Positions 8,784 through 18,279 of a stretch of 64,000 bases of DNA are shown here, in pieces. Position numbers and translations under genes: made by a program. Origin of the DNA: Herbaspirillum sp. RTI4 (GTDB lineage: Bacteria; Pseudomonadota; Gammaproteobacteria; Burkholderiales; Burkholderiaceae_D); contig NZ_JAVIWQ010000002.1 of assembly GCF_034313965.1 (NCBI RefSeq), positions 1,426,001 to 1,490,000 of the forward strand, read 5' to 3'. The notes under the pieces are model-generated. The model was not told where the DNA came from, ran no database searches, and saw nothing but the letters and a program-made list of their open reading frames with translations. Numbering within the stretch: position 1 is the first letter of the stretch; each line of letters begins with the position of its first letter.

Positions 8784-10233
8784 TCGCTGCTCCGACTGGC
8801 GCCGCACTCACCTGCGGCGTCAGCATACGGGCCTTGCGCCAGCCGCCGTAACGGTAATAAGACACCGCCAGGACCAGCGCCACCAGCGTGCCAAACGGAA
8901 AACTCCACCAGATCGATTCCACCCCCAAGCGCGGTGCCATGAAGTAGGCAAACGGCAAACGCACCAGCCACATCGACACGCACAACATCAGCAAGGGTGC
9001 CATCACCGCCCCCGTCGCACGTACCACACCGAACAACACCATCGTCACCCCGAAAAAGATGAACGACCAGCTCACCACGTTGTTGATGTGCTGCGCAATG
9101 GCGATCGCATTTCCGGTGGCAGGCAAAAACAAACTGAGCGCCGCATGGTCGGCCAGATACAACAGCCCCACCAGCGCCCCCGTCAGCAGAAAATTGTAAG
9201 CCACGCCCACCAGCGCAATACGGTCTACCCGATCCCAGCGACCTGCGCCGACGTTCTGCGCCGCCATACTTGAGACGCTGGCACCGATGGCCAGTGCCGG
9301 CATCTGCACATACGTCCACAACTGCGCCGTAATGCCGTAGCTGGCCGTGATTTGCGAACCGTAGCCGTTGACCATACTGAGCATGATCAACGCGGACGAC
9401 GACACCACCATCATTTGCAGGCCCATAGGCAAACCCTTGGTCAGTAGCGCGCGCAGGATGGCAGGATCGGGACGCAGAAAGCGCAAGGCATCGGCACGCA
9501 ACACCAGGAAATGCTTGCGTCGGTACAAGTGCGCGATCATCAACCCCAAACTCAAGGTCTGCGCCACCAGCGTCGCCGCCGCCGAGCCAGCGATCCCCAT
9601 GGCCGGAATCGGCCCCGCGCCGAAAATCAGCAAAGGGTTGAGGGCGATATCGAGCACCACCGACAGCAACATGAAATAAAACGGCGTGCGCGAATCGCCG
9701 CCGCCGCGCAGCGCCATCATCAGAAAATTATAAAAATACATGAACGGCAGCGCGATGAAAATAATGCGCAGATACGCCACCGCATACGGCTGCGCATTGG
9801 CGGGCGTGTGCATGGCATGCAGGATAGTTGGAGTCAACACATAACCGGCCAGCGCCACCAGAACAGAGAGCGCGGCAAAGAAGCTGGCACCGGTGCCGAC
9901 CACACGTCGCGCTTGCGCCAGATTGCCGGAACCGACCGACTGGCCCACCAGAATCGCGGTCGCCATGCTGATACCGAACACCACGCCCAGCAGGAAAAAC
10001 AAAATGGTATTGGCATTGGAGGCGGCGGTGAGTGCCGCTTCGCCCAGATAATGGCCGATCCAGATCGCGTTGACCGAGGCATTGAGCGATTGCAGAATAT
10101 TGCCGCCCAGCACCGGCAGCGAAAACATCAGCAGCGTACGGGCAATAGGCCCGCTAATCAGGTCGGGAGCGAGCTTGGGAGTGGTGCTGCGTGGTCGGGC
10201 GATATCGCCCGGAGGGGGAATCAGGTCGGACAT
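8770..10233 (-). CDS. MATE family multidrug/metabolite exporter
   Basis: A 487-residue polytopic inner-membrane protein of the MATE family, which exports organic cations and drugs against Na+ or H+. About 12 hydrophobic segments are visible in two similar halves; the first carries the typical start GPIARTLLMFSLPVLGGNIL (about 28-47). The cytoplasmic N-terminus (about 25 residues) is Pro-rich. No strong ribosome-binding site is seen before the chosen ATG, so a slightly later start is possible. The gene faces the phosphoesterase gene tail to tail with overlapping ends. Substrate unknown. Confidence 0.88.
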   Translation of the reverse strand: MSDLIPPPGDIARPRSTTPKLAPDLISGPIARTLLMFSLPVLGGNILQSLNASVNAIWIGHYLGEAALTAASNANTILFFLLGVVFGISMATAILVGQSVGSGNLAQARRVVGTGASFFAALSVLVALAGYVLTPTILHAMHTPANAQPYAVAYLRIIFIALPFMYFYNFLMMALRGGGDSRTPFYFMLLSVVLDIALNPLLIFGAGPIPAMGIAGSAAATLVAQTLSLGLMIAHLYRRKHFLVLRADALRFLRPDPAILRALLTKGLPMGLQMMVVSSSALIMLSMVNGYGSQITASYGITAQLWTYVQMPALAIGASVSSMAAQNVGAGRWDRVDRIALVGVAYNFLLTGALVGLLYLADHAALSLFLPATGNAIAIAQHINNVVSWSFIFFGVTMVLFGVVRATGAVMAPLLMLCVSMWLVRLPFAYFMAPRLGVESIWWSFPFGTLVALVLAVSYYRYGGWRKARMLTPQVSAAPVGAAISSS

Positions 10234-10443
10234 GGGCGGAAGGAAAAATGCTCATGCTAGCGCAGTTTGCAGGCAGCCGTCAGGCACAGTCGTCCTTGTA
10301 ATGCAGGGATAGTCTCAAATAAGCGCTTCCTTAAATCCTTTCCTTAACTTGGCCGTTAGGCTCCAAGCCTTTTGGCCACTGGCAAGTTACATCCAGTTGA
10401 GTCGCCACGCAGCCCTCGCTATCTCAATGCGAAAGGAATCCCC

Positions 10444-12252
10444 ATGAGTACTCCCGAGAAAAAACGCATCAACCTCGTGGTCAAAGGCCACGAAATGCAA
10501 TGGCTACTACCGGGTGGTGGAAACGTATTCATTCCGCTGACCCGGCCAACCGCCGGCATCGTTATTTTGATCCACGGCGTCAACGATGTCGGCGAAGCCT
10601 ATCCGTTTCAGGAGCAAGGCATTTGTAAGGGGCTCAACGAAAGGATGTTTCGTGGCGACGACATGGAAAGCGCCCACTACACTCTGCCGCCCACATTAAA
10701 AAATGGCGAAACCGTCCTCCCGGAAAACGTCCACCCCGACCCGGATAAAGTGTATTTCGCACGGGCCGCCAACAGTCTGAATTCTCCGGTCATTCCTTTT
10801 TACTGGGGGTTTCGTGAAGTGACCACGGAGTCCAGTAACAAAGCTAAACATGGTCAGCAGATTGATCGCTACGGCAACCGCCTCGACAAACGCTACGCCA
10901 AAAACGGCGGCCCGCTCGCCAACGCCACCACCAACATTCCCGATATGTTCGGGCCAGGCTTCGACCGCGACGGGTGGGTGAAATTGGGCGATAAACAAGA
11001 ACCGACGCACAACCTGTGCAGTGGCCCGCCACGCCATTACATGGTATTGGCGGCCCAGCGTCTGGCGAGCCTGCTACGCATCATCCGCAAAAAATCGCCG
11101 CACGAACCGATCAGCATCGTTGCCCACAGTCAGGGCTGCCTGATCAGCTTGCTGGCGCACGCCATGCTCGCCAAGGACGGCAAGGACATCAAAGCCGATA
11201 CGCTGATCATGAACAATCCCCCCTATAGCACCAATGAACCTGTCATCGAAGCCATCCTGCAGGGCAACCGGCAACAAACCCGGGCCGCGCGCGAAGAAAC
11301 CTTGCGCATGCTGATCAAGGAATACCTCACGACCCAACCCGCCAACACACCAGCCTTTGCCGATTTCAAAAAAATTCAGTGCGGCATCACCGGCCCGGAA
11401 TGGGAACACAACCGCAACAAAGAACGCGACAACAGGGGCAAGGTTTACCTGTACTTCAGCCCGGACGATACGACCGTGAGCTTATGGGGAATCATCGAAG
11501 GCATAGGCGCATTCGGCGTAGAAAACCCCTTGATCAAACAACTGGGAGAACGCTTTTATCAACGTCTGTTTAAGTCACCGGTGGGACAAGTTAAAAACCC
11601 CCCTATGGTTGGAAGTCCGCCACAGCAATGGGAGAAGTACCACTTTACGGGAGAAGAACTGCCGGAACCTTTCTTCCCCACCATGGGGCCGCCGACCTTG
11701 AAGTACTCGCCCATCGACGCCGCCATCGCCACCACCAATCCCTACAACAAGAAAGGGAAAGAAGGCATGCGTCCAGGTGAAACACCGGAACAAGCGCAGG
11801 CGCGCTGGATGGGCGAAAGCGAGAAAAACTCCTATCACTCCAGCATCGTCAGCAACCCTATGCATTCAGAAAAAGCCACGGCCTATGACGTATGTCTGGG
11901 CCTGAGCGACATCCTGAAAGACGGTGACCTGACCTGGATTGATTTCTTGCGGGCGGTGGCGGATTGGCGGACGAATTGGTTTGGCAGATTGAATACAGAA
12001 GACAGTAAAACAAATCCTTCCTATCCTCCGCCCTCTCAGGAGCTGCTCGATATGCTTAACGATGCCAGTCAGCTTGATCCTGCCGAGAGAGAAATTATTA
12101 AAGGCAACTTCGATTATTACTGCATGGATGGCGAGCACCCTGGCACGCTGCCGCAATTCACCACGGATTTCGTTTTAGCCAGTTTGGCACCGTATGTGAT
12201 TTCGGAAACCATCGAGGAGCGAAGGAAAAAAACACCTTTTCTTGGCCCATAA
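10444..12252 (+). CDS. Tle3-like type VI secretion lipase effector (alpha/beta hydrolase, DUF3274 type)
   Basis: A 602-residue alpha/beta hydrolase. The oxyanion-side motif ILIHGVND has His44, and the nucleophile elbow AHSQG has Ser229; SPDDTTV with Asp341/342 is a plausible catalytic acid. There is no signal peptide, as expected for a protein exported by a type VI machine. The overall pattern (early HGVND, inserted region 60-190, elbow near 229, long C-terminal half) matches my recollection of Tle3-family phospholipase effectors. The adjacent DUF2875-like gene supports this, since Tle3 is encoded beside Tla3/Tli3 in Pseudomonas. No VgrG, Hcp or PAAR gene is near. Start chosen for the AAGGA ribosome-binding site at 10434. 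An unrelated lipase remains possible. Confidence 0.65.
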   Translation: MSTPEKKRINLVVKGHEMQWLLPGGGNVFIPLTRPTAGIVILIHGVNDVGEAYPFQEQGICKGLNERMFRGDDMESAHYTLPPTLKNGETVLPENVHPDPDKVYFARAANSLNSPVIPFYWGFREVTTESSNKAKHGQQIDRYGNRLDKRYAKNGGPLANATTNIPDMFGPGFDRDGWVKLGDKQEPTHNLCSGPPRHYMVLAAQRLASLLRIIRKKSPHEPISIVAHSQGCLISLLAHAMLAKDGKDIKADTLIMNNPPYSTNEPVIEAILQGNRQQTRAAREETLRMLIKEYLTTQPANTPAFADFKKIQCGITGPEWEHNRNKERDNRGKVYLYFSPDDTTVSLWGIIEGIGAFGVENPLIKQLGERFYQRLFKSPVGQVKNPPMVGSPPQQWEKYHFTGEELPEPFFPTMGPPTLKYSPIDAAIATTNPYNKKGKEGMRPGETPEQAQARWMGESEKNSYHSSIVSNPMHSEKATAYDVCLGLSDILKDGDLTWIDFLRAVADWRTNWFGRLNTEDSKTNPSYPPPSQELLDMLNDASQLDPAEREIIKGNFDYYCMDGEHPGTLPQFTTDFVLASLAPYVISETIEERRKKTPFLGP

Positions 12253-12333
12253 AATCTCTATGTCTTCAGCTTTTAATCACAGCGGCTGGCCATTTCAAAC
12301 GGCCACTATCGACTTCTACTCAAAATCAAACAA

Positions 12334-13836
12334 ATGAAAAAACTTCTTCTACATCGTCGTCAGCTCTGTATTTTTCTGGCAAGTGCATTACTGACGTCCC
12401 TGGCGCACACCCAGCCCATTTCCCTCACCAATGACGATATTGATTTCCCCATGACACCGACTACCGAAAATGAACATCCTCCCATCGACTCTCTCGAAAT
12501 CGTCGGCGTCGGCGTCAGCCTGGAAACGTGGCGCAACCATCCTAATTATCCCAAGAACAATTTGTGGACAGCCGTTGAAGAAAGCAACGGACGCTACATC
12601 ATTTCGCAAGATCCATTGCAATACCCTAAAGATCTCCGTGCCTTACAAATGATGGGGTCGAAGCGCAGAGAAGATACCGTGGAGGCGGCCATGCGCGAAT
12701 TCATGGATCGTTATCCTCTGCCTATTTCCGTAGTGGGGGCAACTACGCATGATGCCAACAAACCGGAAAGAATCGAAGCGCGGCGAGATTCGAATGCGGG
12801 TAGCTTCCTTGTTACAAAATACAACGAATCCTACAAAGCTCGGGGCGCATTTGATGGACTGCTGTTTCAAAGCGGGCAAGTCATCAATTCCTATCTACAC
12901 GACAACCCCGACAAATTGTTCAACACGGTATTTAAAACCTTCGATCACTATCGCGACTTACCCGCAATGGCGATCGCTGCCAAAGACGGTGTGCTTCAGC
13001 GTGCGACCGAGTTTCCGCTTAAAACACCACAATTCGAGGAAAGTGTTGATGTCGCCTATCACCCCAAGCAAGCCCGCATCTATAGTGACAGCTTTACGTT
13101 CCTCACCCTGGTCCGGCGCGGCCGCATCGACTGGCTGCGCTCTTTTGCGCCGCTGGTTAAAGATACGATGGTGGTAAAAATCTTCAGCAAAGGCGATACT
13201 CCCGCCCGCAACTGGTCAGAATTCGCCGGTTGGAAACGTACGCCACCACAAGCTTTTGTGCCGACAAAATTCATCGATGCACCGTGGACGGAGTTTCAGA
13301 TCGACCAGTTCGACCATCTGGAAAACCGCGGCACCTTACACCGGCCACAGGTGATTTCCTATCTGGACGAACATCGCAAACCGGTCAAAGCCGCAGAACG
13401 ACAAAGCCGCACCGAAGTCGCCTTGCGCACCGCGCTGGCTCCGCTCGGCGGCAAAATGCCCGCCCGTATCTTTTACGATTACGGCAGCGTCTGGGAAGAC
13501 CGCACCAGCTACACGCGCTATCTGCCCTTCGTGCAAAGCGTGCACAACATCGATGAAGAATTCGATTTATTCGACCGCAAAAAATCCTTCGATCTGGCGC
13601 AAATTCTGGGCGATACCGGCGCGGGCAGCCCCTTCGTTGCGGTCGCGTTAGCCAGCATGGCAGCCATGCAATCGGGCGGGGCGACTTTAATCGCCAACCT
13701 GCGCCGCAATGATGGCGCGACATTCATTCTCGTCACGCCACCCAGCGCGGAGCAAGTCAAAAAAGATGCGGACATCGACCGTCCCTTCTGGCCGAGAGAA
13801 AAAATGTATCCAGTCAAAATCGAGAACAGGTACTGA
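12334..13836 (+). CDS. Tla3/DUF2875-like partner of the lipase effector
   Basis: A 500-residue protein with a basic, hydrophobic N-terminus (MKKLLLHRRQLCIFLASALL) that looks like a Sec signal peptide or membrane anchor, cleavage near residue 25. I recognise no catalytic motif. Features such as the early GVGVSLETWRNHP block and the FYDYGSVWEDRTSYTRYLP block (about 388-406) fit DUF2875-type proteins. In Pseudomonas aeruginosa these lie beside tle3 and serve as adaptor or immunity protein. It follows the lipase gene by 81 bp on the same strand and is probably co-transcribed. If periplasmic, immunity is the likelier role; this is inference. Confidence 0.55.
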   Translation: MKKLLLHRRQLCIFLASALLTSLAHTQPISLTNDDIDFPMTPTTENEHPPIDSLEIVGVGVSLETWRNHPNYPKNNLWTAVEESNGRYIISQDPLQYPKDLRALQMMGSKRREDTVEAAMREFMDRYPLPISVVGATTHDANKPERIEARRDSNAGSFLVTKYNESYKARGAFDGLLFQSGQVINSYLHDNPDKLFNTVFKTFDHYRDLPAMAIAAKDGVLQRATEFPLKTPQFEESVDVAYHPKQARIYSDSFTFLTLVRRGRIDWLRSFAPLVKDTMVVKIFSKGDTPARNWSEFAGWKRTPPQAFVPTKFIDAPWTEFQIDQFDHLENRGTLHRPQVISYLDEHRKPVKAAERQSRTEVALRTALAPLGGKMPARIFYDYGSVWEDRTSYTRYLPFVQSVHNIDEEFDLFDRKKSFDLAQILGDTGAGSPFVAVALASMAAMQSGGATLIANLRRNDGATFILVTPPSAEQVKKDADIDRPFWPREKMYPVKIENRY

Positions 13837-13926
13837 GCCGCTTTTTCTTCCTTAGGGACGTTACGGACGTTCCCGAAGTTGCTGAAGCGATTCAGTACCG
13901 CGACTTATCCGCCTCCGTCGCTCGGA

Positions 13927-16900
13927 CTAGGACGCTGTGCCAAACCCGCCGCCACCCGGGGTTTCAATGACGAAGATGTCGCCGGCTTCCATCTCGGTGC
14001 TGGCGACAAAGCTGACAGCTTCTTCGCTGCCATCATTGCGCAGCACATAGTTTTTGCCGCACTGGCCGGGCGCGCCGCCGTCCATGCCGAACGGTGGAAT
14101 GATGCGGTTGTTGGACAAAATCGACGCCGTCATTTTTTCCAGGAAGCGAACTTTGCGGATGCCGCCGTTGCCGCCGTGCCATTGTCCTGCGCCACCTGAG
14201 CCGGGACGGATTTCGTAACTTTCCAGCCGAACCGGGTAACGCCATTCCAGTATTTCAGGATCGGTCAGGCGCGAGTTGGTCATGTGCGTCTGCACGACGT
14301 CGGTGCCGTCGAATCCGCGTCCTGCGCCGGAACCGCCGGAAATGGTTTCGTAATATTGATACTGCTTGTTGCCGAACGTGAAATTGTTCATCGTGCCCGG
14401 CGCCGACGCCAGCACACCCAGCGCGCCATACAAGGCGTTGGTGATGCAGCTGGAGGTTTCCACATTGCCGGAAACTACCGCTGCCGGGTAGTGCGGATTG
14501 AGCATGGAACCGGGAGGAATGATGACGTTAAGCGGTTTCAGGCAGCCAGCATTGAGCGGGATTTCATCGTCCACCAGCGTGCGGAATACATACAGCACTG
14601 CGGCCATGCAAATGGCGCTGGGGGCGTTGAAGTTATTGCTCAGTTGCGGCGAGGTACCGGTGAAGTCGATGTCGGCGGTTCGCGCTGCGTGGTCGATGCG
14701 CAGGGCAACCTGAATCACTGCGCCGTTATCCAGCTTGTATTCGTAATGGCAATCCTTGAGCGTGCTGATGACGCGGCGCACGGCTTCTTCGGCGTTGTCC
14801 TGCACATGGCCCATGTAGGCTTGCACCACGTCCAGACCATAATGCGCGACCATTTTCAGCAGCTCTTCCACGCCCTTTTGGTTAGCCGCAATCTGCGCCT
14901 GCAAATCGGCCAGATTGTGCGGGATATTGCGTGCCGGATACGGGCCGGAGGACAAGAGCGCAATCGTTTCGGCTTCCAGGAAGCGACCACCGCGCACTAG
15001 CTGGAAGTTATTGATCAGAATGCCTTCTTCTTCCACGGTGGTGCTGTTGGCAGGCATTGATCCTGGTGTGATGCCGCCGATATCGGCGTGGTGGCCGCGT
15101 GAGCCGACGTAGAACAGGATGTCGCGCCCGCTGGCCTCGAAGACGGGCGTAATGACCGTAATGTCGGGCAAGTGCGTGCCGCCGTGATACGGATCGTTGA
15201 GCATGAACACATCGCCGCGCGTCATCTTGCCGGCATTGTCGCGGATGATGGTTTTGATGCTGTCGCCCATTGAACCCAGATGCACTGGGATATGCGGTGC
15301 GTTGGCGATCAGGTTACCGTCGGCATCGAACAGGGCGCAGGAGAAGTCCAGCCTTTCCTTGATGTTGACGGAAATGGCCGTGTTTTGCAGTCGCAAGCCC
15401 ATTTGTTCCGCAATGCTCATGAAGAGATTGTTAAACACTTCCAGCATGACCGGATCGGCCGTGGTGCCCATGGCCTTGCGTTGCTGGCGCACTTCGTAGC
15501 GGGTCAGGAGCAAGTGATTGAGTTCGGTCACTTCGGCCATCCAGCCCGGTTCGACGATGTTGGTGGCATTCTTTTCCGCGATGATGGCAGGGCCGCGCAC
15601 GATGTCGCCGGGACGCATGTCCTCACGTTTGTAGAGCGCGGTGGTGTGCCATTTTCCAGCCGAAAACAGTTGCACCGATTCTGCCGAGGGCAATGCGCCG
15701 TCGCGTGCGGGCAGCACTTCCACGGTTTCATTTTTGTCGGTCGACACGCCGATGGCTTCGACCGAAACGGCTTCGACCATCATCGGTTTGTCGTGCATCA
15801 GGAAGGAGTAGCGTTTCTGATAGGCGCTCTCGAATTGCCCGATCATCGCGGGCAGGGTATCGAACGGCACGACGATGACGGAATCAGTGCCGTCGTAGCG
15901 CAGGTGGACGCGCTGGACGATATCAATCCGGGCGGCTGCCACGCCTTGCGCCAGCAGATCGCTACGGGCGTCGTCGGCCAGCGTGATGAATTGTTGTTGC
16001 AGGGTTTCTACGGCGGCGGGCGATAACTGGATTTCCACGGCCTGTTCCCGCATGGCAGTCTGATCTGCCAGACCCATGCCGTAGGCCGACAGGACACCCG
16101 CCAGAGGATGGGCAAAGACGCGTGTCATGCCCAGAGCATCGGCGACCAGACAGGCATGCTGCCCGCCTGCGCCGCCGAAGGTGGTCAGGGTGTAGTCGCT
16201 GACATCGTGGCCGCGCTGCACCGAAATGAATTTGATGGCGTTGGCCATGTTGCCGACGGCAATGTCGATGAAGCCTTCTGCCACTTCTTCTGGTGTGCGT
16301 CGGTTACCGGTGCCCTGGAATATTTCTTCCGCCAGCAGCGTGAACTTGGCGACGACGGCGTCGCGGTCCAGCGGCTGGTCGGCGTTCGGGCCGAACAGGG
16401 AGGGGAAGTGTTGCGGCTGGATTTTCCCGAGCATGACGTTGCAGTCGGTCACGGCCAGTGCGCCGCCGCGTCGGTAGCTGGTGGGCCCCGGATTGGCACC
16501 GGCGCTGTCCGGGCCGACGCGGTAACGGGCGCCGTCGAAATGCAGAATTGAGCCGCCGCCAGCGGCGACGGTATGGATACTCATCATCGGCGCGCGCATG
16601 CGCACACCGGCGACCTGGGTTTCAAATTCGCGTTCGAATTCACCGGCGTAATGCGAGACATCGGTAGAGGTGCCGCCCATGTCGAAGCCGATGATTTTGT
16701 CGAAGCCCGCCGTCTGCGCGGTACGTACCATGCCGACGATGCCGCCGGCCGGGCCGGACAGGATAGAGTCTTTGCCCTGGAAGCGGTGGGCGTCGGTCAG
16801 GCCGCCGTTGCTTTGCATGAACAGCAGTTGCACGCCGTCCATCTGGCTGGACACTTGTTCCACATAGCGGCGCAGGATGGGGGAGAGGTAGGCGTCGACC

Positions 16901-17562
16901 ACGGCGGTGTCGCCGCGCGAGACCAGCTTCATCATAGGGCTGACTTTATGCGAGACGGAAATTTGCGGGAAGCCGATTTCCTGCGCAATTCTGGCTACGG
17001 CTTCTTCGTGCGCGGTGAAGCGATAGCCGTGCATGAGCACGATGGCGACGGTGCGGAAGCCTTCGTCGTAGAGCTTGCTCAGTTCGGTTCTGACGTGGGC
17101 TTCATCGAGCGGCGTGATGATGTCGCCGCGCGCGCCGACGCGCTCGGTCACTTCGATGACTTTGGAATACAGCAATTCAGGCAGGATCAGGTGACGGTCA
17201 AACAGGCGCGGCCGGTTTTGATAGGCAATGCGCAAAGCGTCGCGGAATCCCTTGGTAATGAGCAGGACGGTGGGGTCGCCCTTGCGTTCCAGCAAGGCAT
17301 TGGTCGCCACGGTAGTCCCCATTTTGACGGCTTCCACCAGATCGGGAGAGATGGCTTGATCCTGGGCAATCCCTAATAAGGACTTGATGCCGGCGACGGC
17401 GGCGTCTTTGTATTGCTCGGGGTTTTCGGAGAGCAGTTTATGCGTCAGCAGATGACCATCCGGGTGGCGCGCCACGATATCGGTGAAGGTGCCGCCCCGG
17501 TCAATCCAGAATTGCCAGCGTTTGTCTTTTTCACCGTGGGATGTCTGTTGCGGTTGGTTCAT
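13927..17562 (-). CDS. ATP-dependent 5-oxoprolinase / hydantoinase (HyuA-HyuB fusion)
   Basis: A 1211-residue fusion. The N-terminal HyuA-like half (about 1-660) has the phosphate-binding start DRGGTFTD (21-28) and a second actin-like motif FDMGGTSTDV. The C-terminal HyuB-like half (about 680-1205) has the family signature region around NIKERLDFSCALFD and ends with GGGGFGT. The full-length fusion matches eukaryote-type 5-oxoprolinase (OplAH), which opens 5-oxo-L-proline to L-glutamate with ATP. N-methylhydantoinases and caprolactamases share the architecture. A divergent LivKHMGF importer with a DUF1445/YcsI gene points to lactam or 5-oxoproline use. GAAAGG precedes the ATG. Confidence 0.85.
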   Translation of the reverse strand: MNQPQQTSHGEKDKRWQFWIDRGGTFTDIVARHPDGHLLTHKLLSENPEQYKDAAVAGIKSLLGIAQDQAISPDLVEAVKMGTTVATNALLERKGDPTVLLITKGFRDALRIAYQNRPRLFDRHLILPELLYSKVIEVTERVGARGDIITPLDEAHVRTELSKLYDEGFRTVAIVLMHGYRFTAHEEAVARIAQEIGFPQISVSHKVSPMMKLVSRGDTAVVDAYLSPILRRYVEQVSSQMDGVQLLFMQSNGGLTDAHRFQGKDSILSGPAGGIVGMVRTAQTAGFDKIIGFDMGGTSTDVSHYAGEFEREFETQVAGVRMRAPMMSIHTVAAGGGSILHFDGARYRVGPDSAGANPGPTSYRRGGALAVTDCNVMLGKIQPQHFPSLFGPNADQPLDRDAVVAKFTLLAEEIFQGTGNRRTPEEVAEGFIDIAVGNMANAIKFISVQRGHDVSDYTLTTFGGAGGQHACLVADALGMTRVFAHPLAGVLSAYGMGLADQTAMREQAVEIQLSPAAVETLQQQFITLADDARSDLLAQGVAAARIDIVQRVHLRYDGTDSVIVVPFDTLPAMIGQFESAYQKRYSFLMHDKPMMVEAVSVEAIGVSTDKNETVEVLPARDGALPSAESVQLFSAGKWHTTALYKREDMRPGDIVRGPAIIAEKNATNIVEPGWMAEVTELNHLLLTRYEVRQQRKAMGTTADPVMLEVFNNLFMSIAEQMGLRLQNTAISVNIKERLDFSCALFDADGNLIANAPHIPVHLGSMGDSIKTIIRDNAGKMTRGDVFMLNDPYHGGTHLPDITVITPVFEASGRDILFYVGSRGHHADIGGITPGSMPANSTTVEEEGILINNFQLVRGGRFLEAETIALLSSGPYPARNIPHNLADLQAQIAANQKGVEELLKMVAHYGLDVVQAYMGHVQDNAEEAVRRVISTLKDCHYEYKLDNGAVIQVALRIDHAARTADIDFTGTSPQLSNNFNAPSAICMAAVLYVFRTLVDDEIPLNAGCLKPLNVIIPPGSMLNPHYPAAVVSGNVETSSCITNALYGALGVLASAPGTMNNFTFGNKQYQYYETISGGSGAGRGFDGTDVVQTHMTNSRLTDPEILEWRYPVRLESYEIRPGSGGAGQWHGGNGGIRKVRFLEKMTASILSNNRIIPPFGMDGGAPGQCGKNYVLRNDGSEEAVSFVASTEMEAGDIFVIETPGGGGFGTAS

Positions 17563-17581
17563 GTTGTTGACCTTTCGTTTT

Positions 17582-17618
17582 GGTGCGCTCAGGTGCGCTC
17601 AGGTGCGCTTAAGTGCGT
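17582..17618. repeat. Four 10-bp tandem units upstream of the oxoprolinase gene
   Basis: Tandem units of the type TCAGGTGCGC (17589-17598 and 17599-17608 identical, flanked by diverged units) lie in the 5' leader of the oxoprolinase gene, 20-56 bp before its start. They could be regulator half-sites on one face of the helix or replication-slippage products. Confidence 0.7.
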
Positions 17619-17779
17619 CTGGTGTCACCGATCGCACCACTATTCCTATCATCTTGCACGCAAGTCGTGCAGCTCTTGGTATCTGTCGATCAATTTGCCG
17701 CGCCCGTCGGAGCCTAAATCTGCCCGGAATAATAATTTCTATAGGAGCGCGGTGGTTTTATCATCTATTCCCGATAATG

Positions 17780-17795
17780 TGGCACAGGAATTGCT
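17780..17795 (+). promoter_or_regulatory. Sigma-54 (RpoN) promoter match for the importer operon
   Basis: TGGCAC-N5-TTGCT matches the -24/-12 consensus at every conserved position (GG at -24, GC at -12). It reads toward the ABC operon, 485 bp from its first codon. In proteobacteria RpoN with NtrC commonly drives nitrogen-scavenging importers. Confidence 0.65.
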
Positions 17796-17850
17796 AATGT
17801 TTTAATCTGCTAAATATCGATGAATTGTTTGATGAAACGATGATTATTTG

Positions 17851-17880
17851 TTGACATAGTATATTCACAAAAGATAGGAT
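17851..17880 (+). promoter_or_regulatory. Candidate sigma-70 promoter for the importer operon
   Basis: A perfect TTGACA (17851-17856) is followed after 18 bp by TAGGAT (17875-17880), a 4-of-6 match to TATAAT. It lies about 55 bp downstream of the sigma-54 match and could give basal expression. Confidence 0.5.
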
Positions 17881-18279
17881 TCAACAAAAATTTGAACTAA
17901 ATACGGCAGGAGATCTTCTTTATTCTTTCTTGGAACGGCATCAAAAAAATCATTTTTTCTGGGATTTTTTTGGCTTCCTTGCGCCTTCGATTAAGCGGTC
18001 TGCATGGCGCACTTCAAATGATCGGAGGTCTTATCGCCTCTGCTCAACGAAAGAATGGCAATAGACGAAGAACGGTGCGATCCTGTCTGCCGTCGGAATG
18101 GTTTTGCGGGCAGCGCAGGACGCATAAAAGAACTGTCCGGTAAGTAAGAGTAAGGCAGCAACTATTAATAGCGGTGAAATATCTCTGGCAATAATGGAGA
18201 GGCGCAGGATGAATGCAGATGGATGGGAGTATCTGTCGGATCATTAACCACAACAGAACAACAACAGGAGTGTCACACC

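Larger units (their letters stand above)
17563..18279. promoter_or_regulatory. 717-bp divergent control region between oxoprolinase and ABC importer genes
   Basis: No convincing gene is seen. The right two thirds are AT-rich compared with the flanks. It holds the 10-bp repeats (17582-17618), a TGGTG-N10-CACCA inverted repeat at about 17621-17640, a sigma-54 promoter match (17780-17795) and a sigma-70-like promoter (17851-17880), both reading toward the importer operon. The importer leader would be about 390-475 nt long. Confidence 0.6.

Noticed and set aside
15280..16026. Long open frames on the + strand within the oxoprolinase gene
   Set aside because: Products are His/Gly/Val-rich with no motifs, as expected from the complement of GC-rich coding sequence.
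18044..18253. A 69-residue minus-strand frame in the divergent control region
   Set aside because: It is short, Cys/Leu/His-rich, without ribosome-binding site and overlaps the importer leader.
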